Below are positions 10,105 to 19,864 of a DNA stretch of 64,000 nt, in pieces (positions within the stretch are counted from its first letter, which is position 1; the number at the start of each line of letters is the position of its first letter). The translations under genes and the position numbers were made by a program. The stretch spans positions 1 through 64,000 of the forward strand of contig JAPPCV010000114.1 in NCBI GenBank assembly GCA_028824715.1, in the 5' to 3' direction. Source of the DNA: Boseongicola sp. GTDB lineage: Bacteria; Pseudomonadota; Alphaproteobacteria; Rhodobacterales; Rhodobacteraceae. Under the pieces are notes generated by a model, which did no database searches, was not told where the DNA came from, and was given only the letters and a program-made list of their open reading frames with translations.

Positions 10105-10383
10105 ATGCTGCGCAAGCTTCTGGTCAAGCGCCATGGCATTCTGCTTGAGCTCTCGTTGTGGATATTGTTGGCCATTGGCGCGGTTGGAGGAATTGGGACA
10201 GGTGCCGCGCTTGGCCGGTGGTCGGTCCGCGCTCCTGCAGGAGGGGTGTCGGGTGCCTTCTATGGCATTGCCGTGCCGTTTATCGGTGCGGCTTTTGTCG
10301 TGGCTCCTGTCATTTTCGTTCGGGACATTCGGGAGTCGGTGAGCGGGCCTGAAGAGGCAGGAAGCGGCGACTGTGCGGCTTGA
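10105..10383 (+). CDS. small membrane protein, function unknown
   Basis: This 92-residue protein has two likely membrane helices, LSLWILLAIGAVGGIGTGAAL and GIAVPFIGAAFVVAPVIFV. It has a basic N-terminus (MLRKLLVKRHG) and a short charged tail (RDIRESVSGPEEAG). A longer frame is open upstream to 9880, but the residues before the ATG at 10105 are not protein-like, so I use 10105. No family is recognised. It stands alone, divergent from the protease gene. Confidence 0.5.
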   Translation: MLRKLLVKRHGILLELSLWILLAIGAVGGIGTGAALGRWSVRAPAGGVSGAFYGIAVPFIGAAFVVAPVIFVRDIRESVSGPEEAGSGDCAA

Positions 10384-10836
10384 CGAAGAGTCGTGGCATT
10401 GTCGTTGAGCGGCACGACTGGCGTCGGTTCCCCATCTTTGACATCTGGGTCCCTGTCGAACACGTGCCGTTCATCGCTGCTTGCTCTCGAAGCCTGAATG
10501 TTTCGGCGCAACCATTTGCCGTCGCCTGGACGCGCGGGCGGGGATGATCCATTCGCGAGTTCGCCGGCTGCGGGCAGGGCACGGCCACGGGTGACCACCG
10601 GAGTCATGCATTCCCGCCAACGGGTGGTCACGAAGAGGACAGTTCAGCTCCTGCAACCGAACAATCGCCTTGCAGCCCAAAGCGGACCTTCCGTTGCTCC
10701 GCCTCGTCCGTCCCGTCGGGTCAATGAACCCGTTTCGCAGGGCCAACGCCTCCTGGAGGCCGCAGATCGGCCTTCATGCCTTGGCCGTGCTCGCTGACGT
10801 GGATCGCCGAGGGGAAGAATCCGTGAGTTCTCACGA
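10384..10836. other. gene-free stretch
   Basis: About 450 bp with only short Arg/Pro-rich frames on both strands. I recognise no gene, tRNA or repeat here. It separates the small membrane protein from the 3' end of the TetR gene. Confidence 0.5.
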
Positions 10837-11454
10837 TCATTCGTCCCGGTCGATCAGCCCGAGTCCGCGCAGGTAGATCCCGATGCCGGCTTCGAGCAGG
10901 TCTTCAGGCGGGAAGGGCGATTTCGTTCCGGGTGCGCCGCGCGCAAAGAGCTCGACGACACCATGGCTCAGCGCCCAGACATGCGCCGAGAACATCTGCG
11001 GTGGCGGGCGCCTGTCTGGAGGGATGTTCTTTGACAGCTCGGCGGCCGCTTTCTCCAGAACGCCAAAGGCGCGTTGAGCCACCTGTGCCAGCTCCGGCGT
11101 TCGGTTGATCGAGATCCCGCTCTCGAACATCGCCACATAATGTCCGGGATGTCGCCGGGCGAAGGCGAGATATGCGTGGCCCGTCGCCTCGAACGACGCA
11201 AGGGACGAAGGCTGTCCGGTGTCGTATGCGTACTCCATGAGATCGGCGAATGTCTCGAATCCCTGCCGGGCGATCTCGGCGATCAGGTCATCGCGACCCT
11301 CGAAGTGACGATAGACTGCAGCCGGTGTCACGCCCGCCAGTTTCGCCGCTTCCGACAGCGTGAAGCCCGTCGGCCCCTTTTCCTCGATCAGGTTCAGCGC
11401 CGCATCGACGAGGGCTCGGCGGAGATCGCCGTGATGATAGCCGCGCTTAGCCAT
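10837..11454 (-). CDS. TetR/AcrR-family transcriptional regulator with WHG-type C-terminal domain
   Basis: The 205-residue protein has a TetR N-terminal DNA-binding domain: RRALVDAALNLIEEKG, then the helix-turn-helix FTLSEAAKLAGVTPAAVYRHF at about 31-51. The C-terminal ligand domain resembles the WHG group (YLAFARRHPGHYVAMF near 95-110, WALSHGVVELF near 165). Such proteins repress neighbouring or distant operons until they bind a small ligand. No obvious target adjoins it: metA is downstream on the same strand but 336 bp away. The ligand is unknown. Confidence 0.88.
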   Translation of the reverse strand: MAKRGYHHGDLRRALVDAALNLIEEKGPTGFTLSEAAKLAGVTPAAVYRHFEGRDDLIAEIARQGFETFADLMEYAYDTGQPSSLASFEATGHAYLAFARRHPGHYVAMFESGISINRTPELAQVAQRAFGVLEKAAAELSKNIPPDRRPPPQMFSAHVWALSHGVVELFARGAPGTKSPFPPEDLLEAGIGIYLRGLGLIDRDE

Positions 11455-11790
11455 TCCGGCCGGCAGTGGACTTGCAGGGCCGCTGCACGATCACGTTTCG
11501 AGACACATGTTCGAATCCGATCCCTTCGACGCGGGTTCCCATGCCCGTGGCGCCGGGACACGCGCCATCTTGACCGCCGGCATTTTGGAAAGCCGGTATG
11601 AGTCCTTCGCGAGGACGGAACATGTTAAGCGCCTTTATTTTGTCCAATATCTAGGCATGGAGCGGCACAGGCGCAATCCGTGGAGATCTTGGGCGGTTGC
11701 CGACATCGGCGCCCGGGCCTTGAGGGCCATGTTCCGCAAAGCTGGAATTTCCGGTGCAATGTCTCGTGCTGACCTGGTGCCCGTCCTTGA
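11455..11790. other. intergenic stretch between metA and the TetR gene
   Basis: About 340 bp between the start of the TetR gene and the end of metA, both on the minus strand. It includes an AT-rich patch near 11632-11655 that could hold the TetR promoter or operator. No gene or tRNA was found; a T-loop-like GTTCGAATCC at about 11513 has no acceptor stem around it. Confidence 0.4.
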
Positions 11791-12726
11791 TCAATTGCGG
11801 AGATCGGTCGATTCTTCGCCGATGCGATCCGTGTCGAAAGGCGTCGTGAGGTAGATTTCCGAAACCCAGTTGCCGAACAGGAGATGCGCATGGCTCCTCC
11901 AACGGTTCATCGGCTCGGCATCCGGATCGTCGCCAGCGAAATAGTTGACCGGCAATTCAATCGGCGTCCCGTTGGCGATGTCGCGCTCGTATTCCTCCCT
12001 GAGCGTCCCGCTGTCGTATTCGAAGTGGTTGAAGATGTAGAGAGCCCGATGCGCTTCGTCGGACACGAGACATGGCCCGGTTTCCGTGCTGCCGAGCAGT
12101 GTCCTGAGGCCGGCGGCCCGAATCTCGTCCTCACGCATTTCGGTCCAGCGGCTGATGGGAATGTAGCAGTCGTCCGAAAAACCGCGCAGGTACGGCGAGG
12201 CCGGGTCCATGTTGGCTTGCCGGAAGCAGCCGAATGTCTTGGCCTTGAGCAAGTGCTTCTCGACGCCGTGAAAGTGATTGATCATGGCCATGCCGCCCCA
12301 GCAGATGCCGAAGGTGGAATGAACGTTGGACTGGGTCCAGTCCATGACCTCCTTGAGTTCGTCCCAATACGAAACGTCTTCGAACGGCAGGTGTTCGATC
12401 GGCGCACCCGTGATGATGAGGCCGTCAAGCTTTTCGTCGCGGACCTCCTGGAATGGCCGGTAGAACTCGGCCATGTGTTCGGCGGCCGTGTTCCTGGTCT
12501 TGTGCCCGGACATCCGGATCAGCCGGAAGTCGATCTGCAGCGGTGTGGCGCCGATCAGCCGGGCGAACTGGTTCTCTGTCTGAATCTTCTTGGGCATCAG
12601 GTTGAGCAGCCCGATCTTCAGCGGCCGAATGTCCTGATGGGACGCCAGCTCCTCGTCCATCACCATCACCCCTTCGCGCGAAAGGATCTGAAAGGCAGGA
12701 AGGTTTGATGGCAGCTTGATCGGCAT
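11791..12726 (-). CDS. metA: homoserine O-acetyltransferase (MetA type)
   Basis: The 311-residue MetA-fold enzyme acylates homoserine in methionine synthesis. I start it at the ATG 12726, which is preceded by CCGGAGGCACCC. The catalytic cysteine is in FGICWGG (Cys142), and the His/Glu pair is in FNHFEYD (about 234-236). Residue 111, in GAPIEHLPF, is Glu. In characterised MetA proteins Glu at this position selects acetyl-CoA, whereas E. coli has Gly and uses succinyl-CoA, so I predict an acetyltransferase despite the common 'succinyltransferase' label. No SAM riboswitch fold was seen in the 79 bp upstream. Confidence 0.94.
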   Translation of the reverse strand: MPIKLPSNLPAFQILSREGVMVMDEELASHQDIRPLKIGLLNLMPKKIQTENQFARLIGATPLQIDFRLIRMSGHKTRNTAAEHMAEFYRPFQEVRDEKLDGLIITGAPIEHLPFEDVSYWDELKEVMDWTQSNVHSTFGICWGGMAMINHFHGVEKHLLKAKTFGCFRQANMDPASPYLRGFSDDCYIPISRWTEMREDEIRAAGLRTLLGSTETGPCLVSDEAHRALYIFNHFEYDSGTLREEYERDIANGTPIELPVNYFAGDDPDAEPMNRWRSHAHLLFGNWVSEIYLTTPFDTDRIGEESTDLRN

Positions 12727-12805
12727 GGGTGCCTCCGGTTCAGGCAATTCGGGATAGCGAGAGACCAGGCGTTTCACAAGGCAGGGAACGTTATGCCGCG
12801 AAGTG

Positions 12806-13672
12806 TCAGGCTTCGGACTGACCGAGCGCCTCCGCAATGAGATCAGTCATGTCGTCTTCGGTTTCTACTGCGGCGATCGCGTCGGCACTGACGGTCACGC
12901 CCCAGTTGTCCGCCATGGCGCGATAGCGGGGCTGGCGGTGCGCAAGCGCCCTCGCGTATGCCCAGCGCACAAAGGCGTCCGGGTCCACGGTCCCGGGCGT
13001 GTCGCCGGACTCGGCGAGGTAGGCATCCCAGACCTCTGCAAGGAATTCATCCGCGAAGCACATTGGCTTCGGGGCCTTGTCAAAGCGCCTGGCGAGTTCT
13101 TCGGCGTGGTGATCTGAGCCCTCGATCCAGACCATCAGAACTTGGTTTCCAAGCGCGCGCAGGATGGGGTCGTCGGGATCTTCCGGTGACACGATCTCAC
13201 AGATCGAGCCGGACGTGTCGCACACGAAATGCGGATAGCCATAAATCTCGGCGGCGCGGGCGGCGAAGTGGCCGGTATCTAGCATTGCGTCACGTTCCGC
13301 GTCGCGATGCAGCCTTTGACGACGCATGTACTCCTCCCATGGCACGCCGCCCTTGCCGGGATCTCCGGGCTTGCCAAGATAGGCGGAGAGGGGCGCAAGG
13401 TTGCCGAAGGTGATGTTCGAGCGAATCCGCACGGAGTCCGTCATCAGCAGTTCGCGAAGGAGCGGGCTCTTCATCGCCTCGCGCTTGAGATTGTCGGAGA
13501 TCGCCTCGCCCATGTAGCGGGTGCCGATGCGGTAGTCGACCGAGTAGTGGAACCATTTGCCGGTTGCCCGAAGCATGTCGGAGACATGAGTCTTTCCGAG
13601 CCCGGACATGCCAAACAGCAGGATTCGCTTTTCGGGCGCGTCGCGCCATTCCAGCGCGCTATTGTAGAGCAT
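12806..13672 (-). CDS. P-loop ATPase of unknown role
   Basis: The 288-residue protein begins with [20 protein letters not shown] and a Walker A motif GMSGLGKT at about 23-30. The rest is soluble and acidic, with a [12 protein letters not shown] segment and several Trp/Tyr-rich helices. No membrane segments or second known domain can be seen. The ATG at 13672 has AAGGA 8 bp upstream; an in-frame start at 13696 is also possible. It lies 79 bp upstream of metA on the same strand and may be cotranscribed with it. The P-loop kinase-like start suggests a nucleotide-dependent small-molecule kinase or chaperone-like ATPase. I cannot assign a reaction. Confidence 0.7.
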   Translation of the reverse strand: MLYNSALEWRDAPEKRILLFGMSGLGKTHVSDMLRATGKWFHYSVDYRIGTRYMGEAISDNLKREAMKSPLLRELLMTDSVRIRSNITFGNLAPLSAYLGKPGDPGKGGVPWEEYMRRQRLHRDAERDAMLDTGHFAARAAEIYGYPHFVCDTSGSICEIVSPEDPDDPILRALGNQVLMVWIEGSDHHAEELARRFDKAPKPMCFADEFLAEVWDAYLAESGDTPGTVDPDAFVRWAYARALAHRQPRYRAMADNWGVTVSADAIAAVETEDDMTDLIAEALGQSEA

Positions 13673-13727
13673 GTATCCCGTCCTTGTCCTAGGCATGGGA
13701 ATTACGGGGCGAGGCAGGTCCGGTCAA

Positions 13728-14642
13728 TCAGCGGAACTTGCTTTTCGTGACGGCGTTGCCAATTCGCCCGTCAAGAACGAGAAGCCCCGCGCCGAGAATC
13801 GCGAAGCCGAGATAGGCGCCGGAAGCCAAGGTCTCATCTCTCGCCCAGGAACCGAGCACGATGGCGATGGGAGGGATCATCAATGTCACAAGAAGCAGAT
13901 TGCCCGCCCCGGCCGCTGCAAGGATGCGATAGTACAGGACATAGGCCACTGCCGTGCCTGCCAATGCGTAGTATGCAATTGCAGCCCATGTCGAAGGGCC
14001 AAGATCGAGCTCAAGTGGTCCCTCGACCGCCCAAGACAGCGGCAGCATGACAAGCGTGGAGCATGTGAGCATGCCGGCCGCCGCGATCAACGGTGGCTGT
14101 TCCGGAAGCTGTGCGCGGGCCCAGCAGCCCGCGAAGGCATAGCTGATCGTTCCCCCAATCACGGCCAATTGCGCCAGGGAACGCAATTCGAGGCTTGCGA
14201 GATCCTGAAGTCCGATCGCGGTGGAAACGCCCAGGAAGCCGATCAGGACGCCGATGACACGTCGCATGGTCAGGCGTTCGTCGGCAAGGAAAAGCGCCGC
14301 GACAAGAACGGCCCAAACCGCCGTTGCGGAATTCAGGATCGCCGTCAGCCCGCTCTCGATGCTGAGTTGGCCCCAAGCCATCAACGAGAACGGGATCACG
14401 TTGTTAAGGCATCCCATGACGAAGAACGCGCTCCATACACGAAGGGATCGAGGCACGACGAGGCGGCGCACGGCCACGAGGACCCAGAGCACGATCGATG
14501 CCCAGAGCACCCTATGCGCGACCGAAGAGAGGAAGCCGATTTCGTCGAGCGCCTCGCGAATCGCGAGAAACGAGCCTCCCCAAAGAATGGCGAGCAGCAC
14601 GAGGTCGATCCATGCACGGACGGGAATCAGGTTGTCGTTCAT
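13728..14642 (-). CDS. EamA-family (DMT superfamily) transporter
   Basis: This is a 304-residue integral membrane protein with about ten hydrophobic helices in two repeats, the usual EamA/RhaT architecture. The first repeat starts with LAILWGGSFLAIREALDEIG, typical of this family (LLWGsnfvaik). Such proteins export or import amino acids and metabolites; the substrate cannot be read from sequence. It lies 55 bp upstream of the P-loop ATPase gene on the same strand, so these genes and metA may form one transcript. A paralogue follows at 14868. Confidence 0.9.
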   Translation of the reverse strand: MNDNLIPVRAWIDLVLLAILWGGSFLAIREALDEIGFLSSVAHRVLWASIVLWVLVAVRRLVVPRSLRVWSAFFVMGCLNNVIPFSLMAWGQLSIESGLTAILNSATAVWAVLVAALFLADERLTMRRVIGVLIGFLGVSTAIGLQDLASLELRSLAQLAVIGGTISYAFAGCWARAQLPEQPPLIAAAGMLTCSTLVMLPLSWAVEGPLELDLGPSTWAAIAYYALAGTAVAYVLYYRILAAAGAGNLLLVTLMIPPIAIVLGSWARDETLASGAYLGFAILGAGLLVLDGRIGNAVTKSKFR

Positions 14643-14867
14643 GAGGGCCGCCTATCCGCCTGAACCGTCGGGAGCGACCCGAAAGTTGCTGAATTCCCTC
14701 GGTCTATCCGCGGTTCCCGAGACCATGCCCGACCTGGTCGAGTGGCGGAGGTCCGCTGCCGACGTCGAGTCACGCGGAAGTGTCTTGGCGCGGCGACATC
14801 CTGCCGCGTTGTTGCGCCATGGGTCGCTCAAGAATGTGGAACCATGCCCGCAAATCCGCGGCGCCGG

Positions 14868-15752
14868 CTACATGCGCGCGCGATGCCTTCCCTTGGCTTC
14901 GTTCAGCAAGTTCGCGTAGTTGCCGCTGAAGATCAGGGCGGCGCCAAGCAGCACCCAGGCATCCAGTGGTTCGGAGTAGAAGAACGCGCCGATGATCGCG
15001 ATCGCGGGGAGGCGGACAAAGTCCATAGGCGTGACGACGATGGCAGGCGCGACCGCGAGCGCGTTTGTGACGCATGTATGCGCCAAGAGCCCTCCGCACC
15101 CGAACACGACAACCCAAGGCCATGTCTGGGTCGAAGGCCAGGCGATTTCGCCGTCCCAGCCCGCGGTGACGATCCCCATGACCGCCTGCATGACGGTCAG
15201 CCAGAAAAGCACGCCGAGGACGGTTTCGGTCCGCATGAGGACCTTGGTCGCGACGATCGAGCACGCAAACCCGATGGCGGCGGCCGCAGCAATGGCGAGT
15301 CCCAGCGCGTCCCCGCTTCCTTCGGGGCGGGCAACGCAGAGAACGCCGGCGAAGCCTAGAGCGACGGCCATCACGCGGGCGCGGGATAACCGCTCGCCTG
15401 CAAAGACAAGCGCGAAGATCACGACCCAGATCGGTGTCGTGAACTCCAGCGCGAAGACTTGCGCGAGCGTGATCAGGGACAAGGCGGAGAACCAGAGATT
15501 CTGGCCAGCGAAGTGCCCGATGTTGCGCACAAGGTGAAGAGTCAGCCGATCAGACCGAATTTCTCGGATCTTGCCGGTGGCGGTGCCCACGGCGAGCACG
15601 ATGGCAAGACCGATGAAGGAGCGGTACATCATCACTTCGAAGCTGTCGAGTTCGACCGCAGCGGCGCGCCCCGCAATCGCCATTGTCGAGAAGCTGACAA
15701 CGGCGCCAGTCATCCACAGGGCCGCGAGAAGTGGTCTTGGCTCGTCCGTCAC
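14868..15752 (-). CDS. EamA-family (DMT superfamily) transporter
   Basis: A 294-residue, ten-helix DMT permease. I start it at the GTG 15752 because the product then begins MTDEPRPLLAALW, leading directly into the first helix, as in relatives; a TTG at 15812 in the same frame adds 20 unlikely residues. Two EamA repeats are visible (SFSTMAIAGRAA near the start and the second from about residue 150). It ends in a basic tail NEAKGRHRARM. The substrate is unknown. It lies 154 bp after the guaA stop on the same strand. Confidence 0.9.
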   Translation of the reverse strand: MTDEPRPLLAALWMTGAVVSFSTMAIAGRAAAVELDSFEVMMYRSFIGLAIVLAVGTATGKIREIRSDRLTLHLVRNIGHFAGQNLWFSALSLITLAQVFALEFTTPIWVVIFALVFAGERLSRARVMAVALGFAGVLCVARPEGSGDALGLAIAAAAAIGFACSIVATKVLMRTETVLGVLFWLTVMQAVMGIVTAGWDGEIAWPSTQTWPWVVVFGCGGLLAHTCVTNALAVAPAIVVTPMDFVRLPAIAIIGAFFYSEPLDAWVLLGAALIFSGNYANLLNEAKGRHRARM

Positions 15753-15906
15753 GCGAGACGCACCTGGCTGGGACCGAACCGGGCCCTGTCGCGCGTGAGC
15801 CGCCTTTCGCAACGGGTGCCGCGGGGCGCCTCGACTTCCGGGAGGCCAAGCCGGTCATGGGTTTCAACATGCGGCGCGATTTCGCGTCCTGAACGGTTCG
15901 CGGCCG

Positions 15907-17481
15907 CTATTCCCATTCGATTGTGCCCGGCGGCTTCGAAGTGATGTCGTAGGTCACCCGGTTGACGCCCTGCACCTCGTTGATGATCCTGGTCGCGGTC
16001 TCGCCGAGGAATTCGTGGCTGAACGGGTAGTAATCCGCGGTCATGCCGTCGACCGAAGTGACTGCCCGAAGCGTGCAGGCATAGTCATATGTGCGCCCGT
16101 CGCCCATGACGCCAACCGAACGCACGGGCAGGATTGCGGCAAATGCCTGCCAGATCTTGTCATAGAGCCCGTGACGGCGGATCTGGTCGATGTAGACGGC
16201 GTCGGCCTGCCTAAGAATGTCGAGCTTGTCGCGCGTGATTTCCCCTGGACACCGGATGGCGAGTCCGGGGCCGGGGAAGGGGTGGCGGCCGATGAACTCC
16301 TTCGGCAGCCCGAGTTCTCGGCCAAGGGCGCGGACCTCGTCCTTGAACAGTTCACGAAGCGGTTCGACGAGCTTGAGACCCATCTCTTCAGGCAGGCCGC
16401 CCACATTGTGGTGCGACTTGATGGTGGCGGACGGTCCCCCTGAAAAGCTCACGGACTCGATTACGTCAGGATAGAGTGTTCCCTGGGCAAGGAATTCAGC
16501 GCCATCGATCTCGTCGGCACACTTCTGGAAGACATCGATGAAGAGGCCGCCGATGATCTTGCGCTTGGTTTCCGGGTCGCTCTGGCCTTCAAGGGCGGAA
16601 AGGAAGAGTTCTGCTTCGTCCGCATGGATCAGCGGAATGTTGTAGTGGTCCCGGAACATCGTGACGACCTCCGTGGCCTCGTTCTCGCGCAGCAGGCCGT
16701 GATCGACAAAGACGCATGTGAGCTGGTCGCCGATCGCCTCGTGGATCAGCACCGCCGCCACGGAACTGTCGACGCCTCCTGACAGGCCGCATATAACGCG
16801 TGCCTCGCCGACCTGCTCGCGAATCTTCAAGATCGCCTCGTTCTTGTAGCTTGCCATCGTCCAGTCGCCCGAGAAGCCTGCGAGCCGAACGAAGTTGTCA
16901 AGGAACCTTGCGCCCTTTGGTGTGTGATGCACTTCCGGATGGAACTGGACCGCGTAGAAGTCCCTCTCCGTGTCCGCGATGATCGCGAACGGCGCATTCG
17001 GCGACATGCCGAACGACTCAAAGCCCGGTGCAAGCTTGGAGACGTGGTCTCCATGGCTCATCCAGACCTGTTCGCGTCCGCCTTCGAACCAGCCTTCCAG
17101 CACGGAAAGCGTGCCTCGGGGCTCCACGAAGGCGCGGCCAAACTCGGCTGTTCCGCCGCCGCCAGAAATCTTGCCTCCCTCTACGGTGCCGCCGAGCATG
17201 TCCATCATGACCTGCTGGCCATAGCATATGCCGAGGATCGGCACGCCAATCTCGAATATGAATGCAGGCGGGCGGGGTGCTTCACTGTTCAAGACGCTTG
17301 CGGGACCGCCCGAGAAGATCACGGCCCGCGGCGCGAATCCCTTCAGGAACGCTTCGGTTACGTTCTGGAACGGATGGATTTCGCAATAGACGTTCAGTTC
17401 GCGCAGCCGTCGAGCGATGAGTTGGGTCACCTGGCTGCCGAAGTCCACCACTAGGAGGCGTTGGTGAGGGGAAACGGGCAT
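15907..17481 (-). CDS. guaA: GMP synthase (glutamine-hydrolysing)
   Basis: The 524-residue enzyme converts XMP, ATP and glutamine to GMP. The N-terminal class-I glutamine amidotransferase domain has the nucleophile in GICYGQQ (Cys86) and the His/Glu partners in QFHPEVHH (His181, Glu183). The PP-loop ATP-pyrophosphatase motif SGGVDSS is at 234-240. The C-terminal dimerisation domain ends with the invariant [10 protein letters not shown]. Length and all key residues are normal. It is divergent from the MttB-type gene. Confidence 0.98.
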   Translation of the reverse strand: MPVSPHQRLLVVDFGSQVTQLIARRLRELNVYCEIHPFQNVTEAFLKGFAPRAVIFSGGPASVLNSEAPRPPAFIFEIGVPILGICYGQQVMMDMLGGTVEGGKISGGGGTAEFGRAFVEPRGTLSVLEGWFEGGREQVWMSHGDHVSKLAPGFESFGMSPNAPFAIIADTERDFYAVQFHPEVHHTPKGARFLDNFVRLAGFSGDWTMASYKNEAILKIREQVGEARVICGLSGGVDSSVAAVLIHEAIGDQLTCVFVDHGLLRENEATEVVTMFRDHYNIPLIHADEAELFLSALEGQSDPETKRKIIGGLFIDVFQKCADEIDGAEFLAQGTLYPDVIESVSFSGGPSATIKSHHNVGGLPEEMGLKLVEPLRELFKDEVRALGRELGLPKEFIGRHPFPGPGLAIRCPGEITRDKLDILRQADAVYIDQIRRHGLYDKIWQAFAAILPVRSVGVMGDGRTYDYACTLRAVTSVDGMTADYYPFSHEFLGETATRIINEVQGVNRVTYDITSKPPGTIEWE

Positions 17482-17677
17482 GCGGCCGGAATAGGTCCGC
17501 TTTCAGAAAGTGACAAGAGGTGGTCCGGTCCCGCGATCGATGTCTTGTGGACAGGCACGGTCGCCACGCCCATGGGTCTGACATGTCGCATTTCTGTGGC
17601 AGAGGACGCAATTTGCCTGAATTCCCAGGTCGCTTCGTGCGATGAGACTGAGTGACATGGGAACTGGAGCGGATCCT

Positions 17678-19216
17678 ATGATGGATGTCAGAGCGAGGCG
17701 CGGCCGGGGTGGCGGTGCCGCCCGGAGAGCGGAGCGAACGGCTGTTCGGATAGAGGCGGCGAAGTATATCGAACGCCAGGTTCCGAACTTCGAGATCCTG
17801 ACCGAGGAAGCGCTTCAGATCATCGAATCCAACGCGGAAGGGATCCTGGCAGAGATCGGGGTCGTCTTTACCGAGAATCCGGCAGCTCTCGAACGCTGGC
17901 GCGATGCAGGCGCCGACGTCGATGGCGACCGCGTGCGCTTGCCGAAGGGCCTCGCCCGCGAACTTTGCGGTTCGGCGCCGTCAAGCTACGTCCAGCATGC
18001 CCGAAATTCCGAACGCAGCGTGGTGATTGGCGGCGACAATCTTGTGCTGGCCCCCGTCTACGGTCCGCCTTTCGTGCGCGATGCAGCAGGCGGGCGCCGC
18101 TACGCGACGATTGAGGATTTCAGGAACTTCGTGCGTTTGGGCTACGTGTCGAAGTGGCTGCATCACTCCGGCGGTACGGTCTGCGAGCCTACCGACGTGC
18201 CGGTCAATGTCCGCCATCTCGACATGCTCCATGCCCACATGACGTTGTCTGACAAGCCGTTCATGGGATCTGTGACGGAACCTGAGCGGGCTCGGGATTC
18301 GGTTGAAATGTGCGAAATCCTATTCGGCAAGGAATTCGTCTCCGAAAACACGGTGATGACGTCTCTCGTCAACGTTAATTCACCGCTCACTTTTGACAAC
18401 ACGATGATGGGGGCCATGGAGGTCTATGCGTCGGCAAACCAGGCCTCGATAATCTCGCCATTCATCGTCGGCGGCGCAATGTCGCCGGTTTCCGTAGCCG
18501 GCACGCTTGCACAAGTGACGGCCGAAGTGCTGGCGGGCGTTGCCTACAGCCAGCTTGTTCGCAAGGGCGCCCCGGTCATCGCGGGAACGTTCGTGGCATC
18601 GATTGACATGAATTCAGGTGCGCCGACCTTCGGAACGCCCGAAGCTGCCCAGGTCACGCTCGGCATGGGACAGATCGTGCGCAGGTTGAAACTGCCCTAT
18701 CGTTCTGCGGGCGCATTCTGCGGCTCAAAGCTTCCCGACGCACAGGCGGCATACGAAAGTGCGAACACGCTGAACATCGGCCTTCTTTCGGGCGTGAACT
18801 TCATGCTGCATGCCGCTGGCTGGCTGGAAGGCGGGTTGGTGGCCAGTTTCGAGAAGTTCGTCATGGATGCCGACCAGTTGGGCATCCTGCACAAGCTGGC
18901 GCGTGGCATTGACATGTCGGTGAATGGCCAGGGAGTGGATGCGATGCGCGAGGTCGGGCCGGGAGGGCACTTTCTGGGATGTGCCCATACTCAGGACAAT
19001 TTCCAGACGGCGTTCTGGCGCAGCGACCTTCTCGACTACAAGCCGTTCGAGACCTGGGCAGAAGAAGGCGGACGTGACACCCAGGCATTGGCGGCCGAGC
19101 GCGTTGCGACGCTTCTCGCGCATTACGAACAGCCACCAATCGACCCAAGCATCGCAGAGGGGCTGGAAGCATTTGTTGCAGAGAGGAAAGATTCTGCGCC
19201 CGAGGCATTTGCATGA
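17678..19216 (+). CDS. MttB/MtgB-superfamily methyltransferase, non-pyrrolysine
   Basis: The 512-residue protein belongs to the trimethylamine methyltransferase (MttB) superfamily of TIM-barrel corrinoid-dependent enzymes. Typical segments are ILTEEALQIIESNAEGILAEIG, PVNVRHLDMLHAHMTLSDKP, and the GTFVASIDMNSGAPTFGTPE core. True MttB has an in-frame amber codon read as pyrrolysine; this frame has none, so it is the non-Pyl type. Members of that type demethylate quaternary amines such as glycine betaine. No corrinoid protein gene is adjacent. The ATG at 17678 has GGAG 8 bp upstream; a start at 17642 would add 12 residues. Confidence 0.88.
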   Translation: MMDVRARRGRGGGAARRAERTAVRIEAAKYIERQVPNFEILTEEALQIIESNAEGILAEIGVVFTENPAALERWRDAGADVDGDRVRLPKGLARELCGSAPSSYVQHARNSERSVVIGGDNLVLAPVYGPPFVRDAAGGRRYATIEDFRNFVRLGYVSKWLHHSGGTVCEPTDVPVNVRHLDMLHAHMTLSDKPFMGSVTEPERARDSVEMCEILFGKEFVSENTVMTSLVNVNSPLTFDNTMMGAMEVYASANQASIISPFIVGGAMSPVSVAGTLAQVTAEVLAGVAYSQLVRKGAPVIAGTFVASIDMNSGAPTFGTPEAAQVTLGMGQIVRRLKLPYRSAGAFCGSKLPDAQAAYESANTLNIGLLSGVNFMLHAAGWLEGGLVASFEKFVMDADQLGILHKLARGIDMSVNGQGVDAMREVGPGGHFLGCAHTQDNFQTAFWRSDLLDYKPFETWAEEGGRDTQALAAERVATLLAHYEQPPIDPSIAEGLEAFVAERKDSAPEAFA

Positions 19217-19660
19217 TGCATGGACGCGCCCCCACCCGGCCATGACCCGAATTGGGCGATCATGACATGAGGCCAAAAGCTTGCCTGCCCGCAATATGCA
19301 TTTCCGGACCACGGCCAACTTGGCGTGACTTCAGTCTTCCGGTCAGTGGGCGAGTGTCAGGGCCCTGCCCGGATCGCTGCCGAAAGCGACTTCGAGGCAG
19401 GTCCTTTGGAATCCTCGTGCACCAGCGATCTTGCGCTGCATCCACCGATTGGCAAACAGTCGGCAAACACTCGGTCGCTATGGCGAGCTCTCAATAGAGA
19501 CTGGGTGCACCTGAACGGCCTTTCGTACGCTGCCGGGCGGAGCGAACTGAATTTCCACGGCGTCCAGCCTGATCCGCAGAATGGAACCTCGCTCGGACTG
19601 GAGCCATCGGGGCACTCCGGGAACATGACACCCGTGCGAGAGCCGCAGGGATCGTCGCCG
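19217..19660. other. gene-poor stretch downstream of the MttB-type gene
   Basis: About 440 bp with no supportable gene. It contains a 17-base motif, TGGCAAACAGTCGGCAA at 19450-19466, that recurs with one mismatch at 53555-53571 beside a recombinase relic, so this may be decayed mobile DNA. Confidence 0.35.
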
Positions 19661-19864
19661 TCAATCGCGATCCACTCTCCTGTCTCCGAGAATGAACGCC
19701 AGGGAAAGCAAGGCCCAGTTCAGCAGGATGGCTGCCGTTACCCACGAGGGTCTGAACTCGGGGGACCTCATTCCGATGTAGAAGCCGTTCATTGATGCGA
19801 CGCCGATGATCAGAACCTTGACGATGGCTGGCAGCCTCGCCCATTTTCGGTTGTTGAAAGACAT
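19661..19864 (-). CDS. small two-helix membrane protein
   Basis: The 67-residue protein starts at an ATG preceded by AGGGGAG five bases upstream, a strong ribosome-binding site. It has two hydrophobic helices, IVKVLIIGVASMNGFYIGM and WVTAAILLNWALLSLAFILG, joined by a short loop, and ends in a charged GDRRVDRD tail. A longer frame runs upstream, but those residues are Arg-rich and not protein-like. No family is recognised. It is isolated in gene-poor DNA, which makes the good start site the main support for its reality. Confidence 0.6.
   Translation of the reverse strand: MSFNNRKWARLPAIVKVLIIGVASMNGFYIGMRSPEFRPSWVTAAILLNWALLSLAFILGDRRVDRD

Noticed and set aside
11500-11530. Possible tRNA T-arm (GTTCGAATCC)
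   Set aside because: No acceptor or anticodon stem can be formed with the surrounding bases on either strand.
12727-12805. SAM riboswitch in front of metA
   Set aside because: The 79-bp leader lacks the conserved SAM-II pseudoknot sequences and has an ordinary ribosome-binding site.
17642-19216. Pyrrolysine-encoding amber codon in the MttB-type gene
   Set aside because: No in-frame TAG occurs, so the enzyme is the non-pyrrolysine type.
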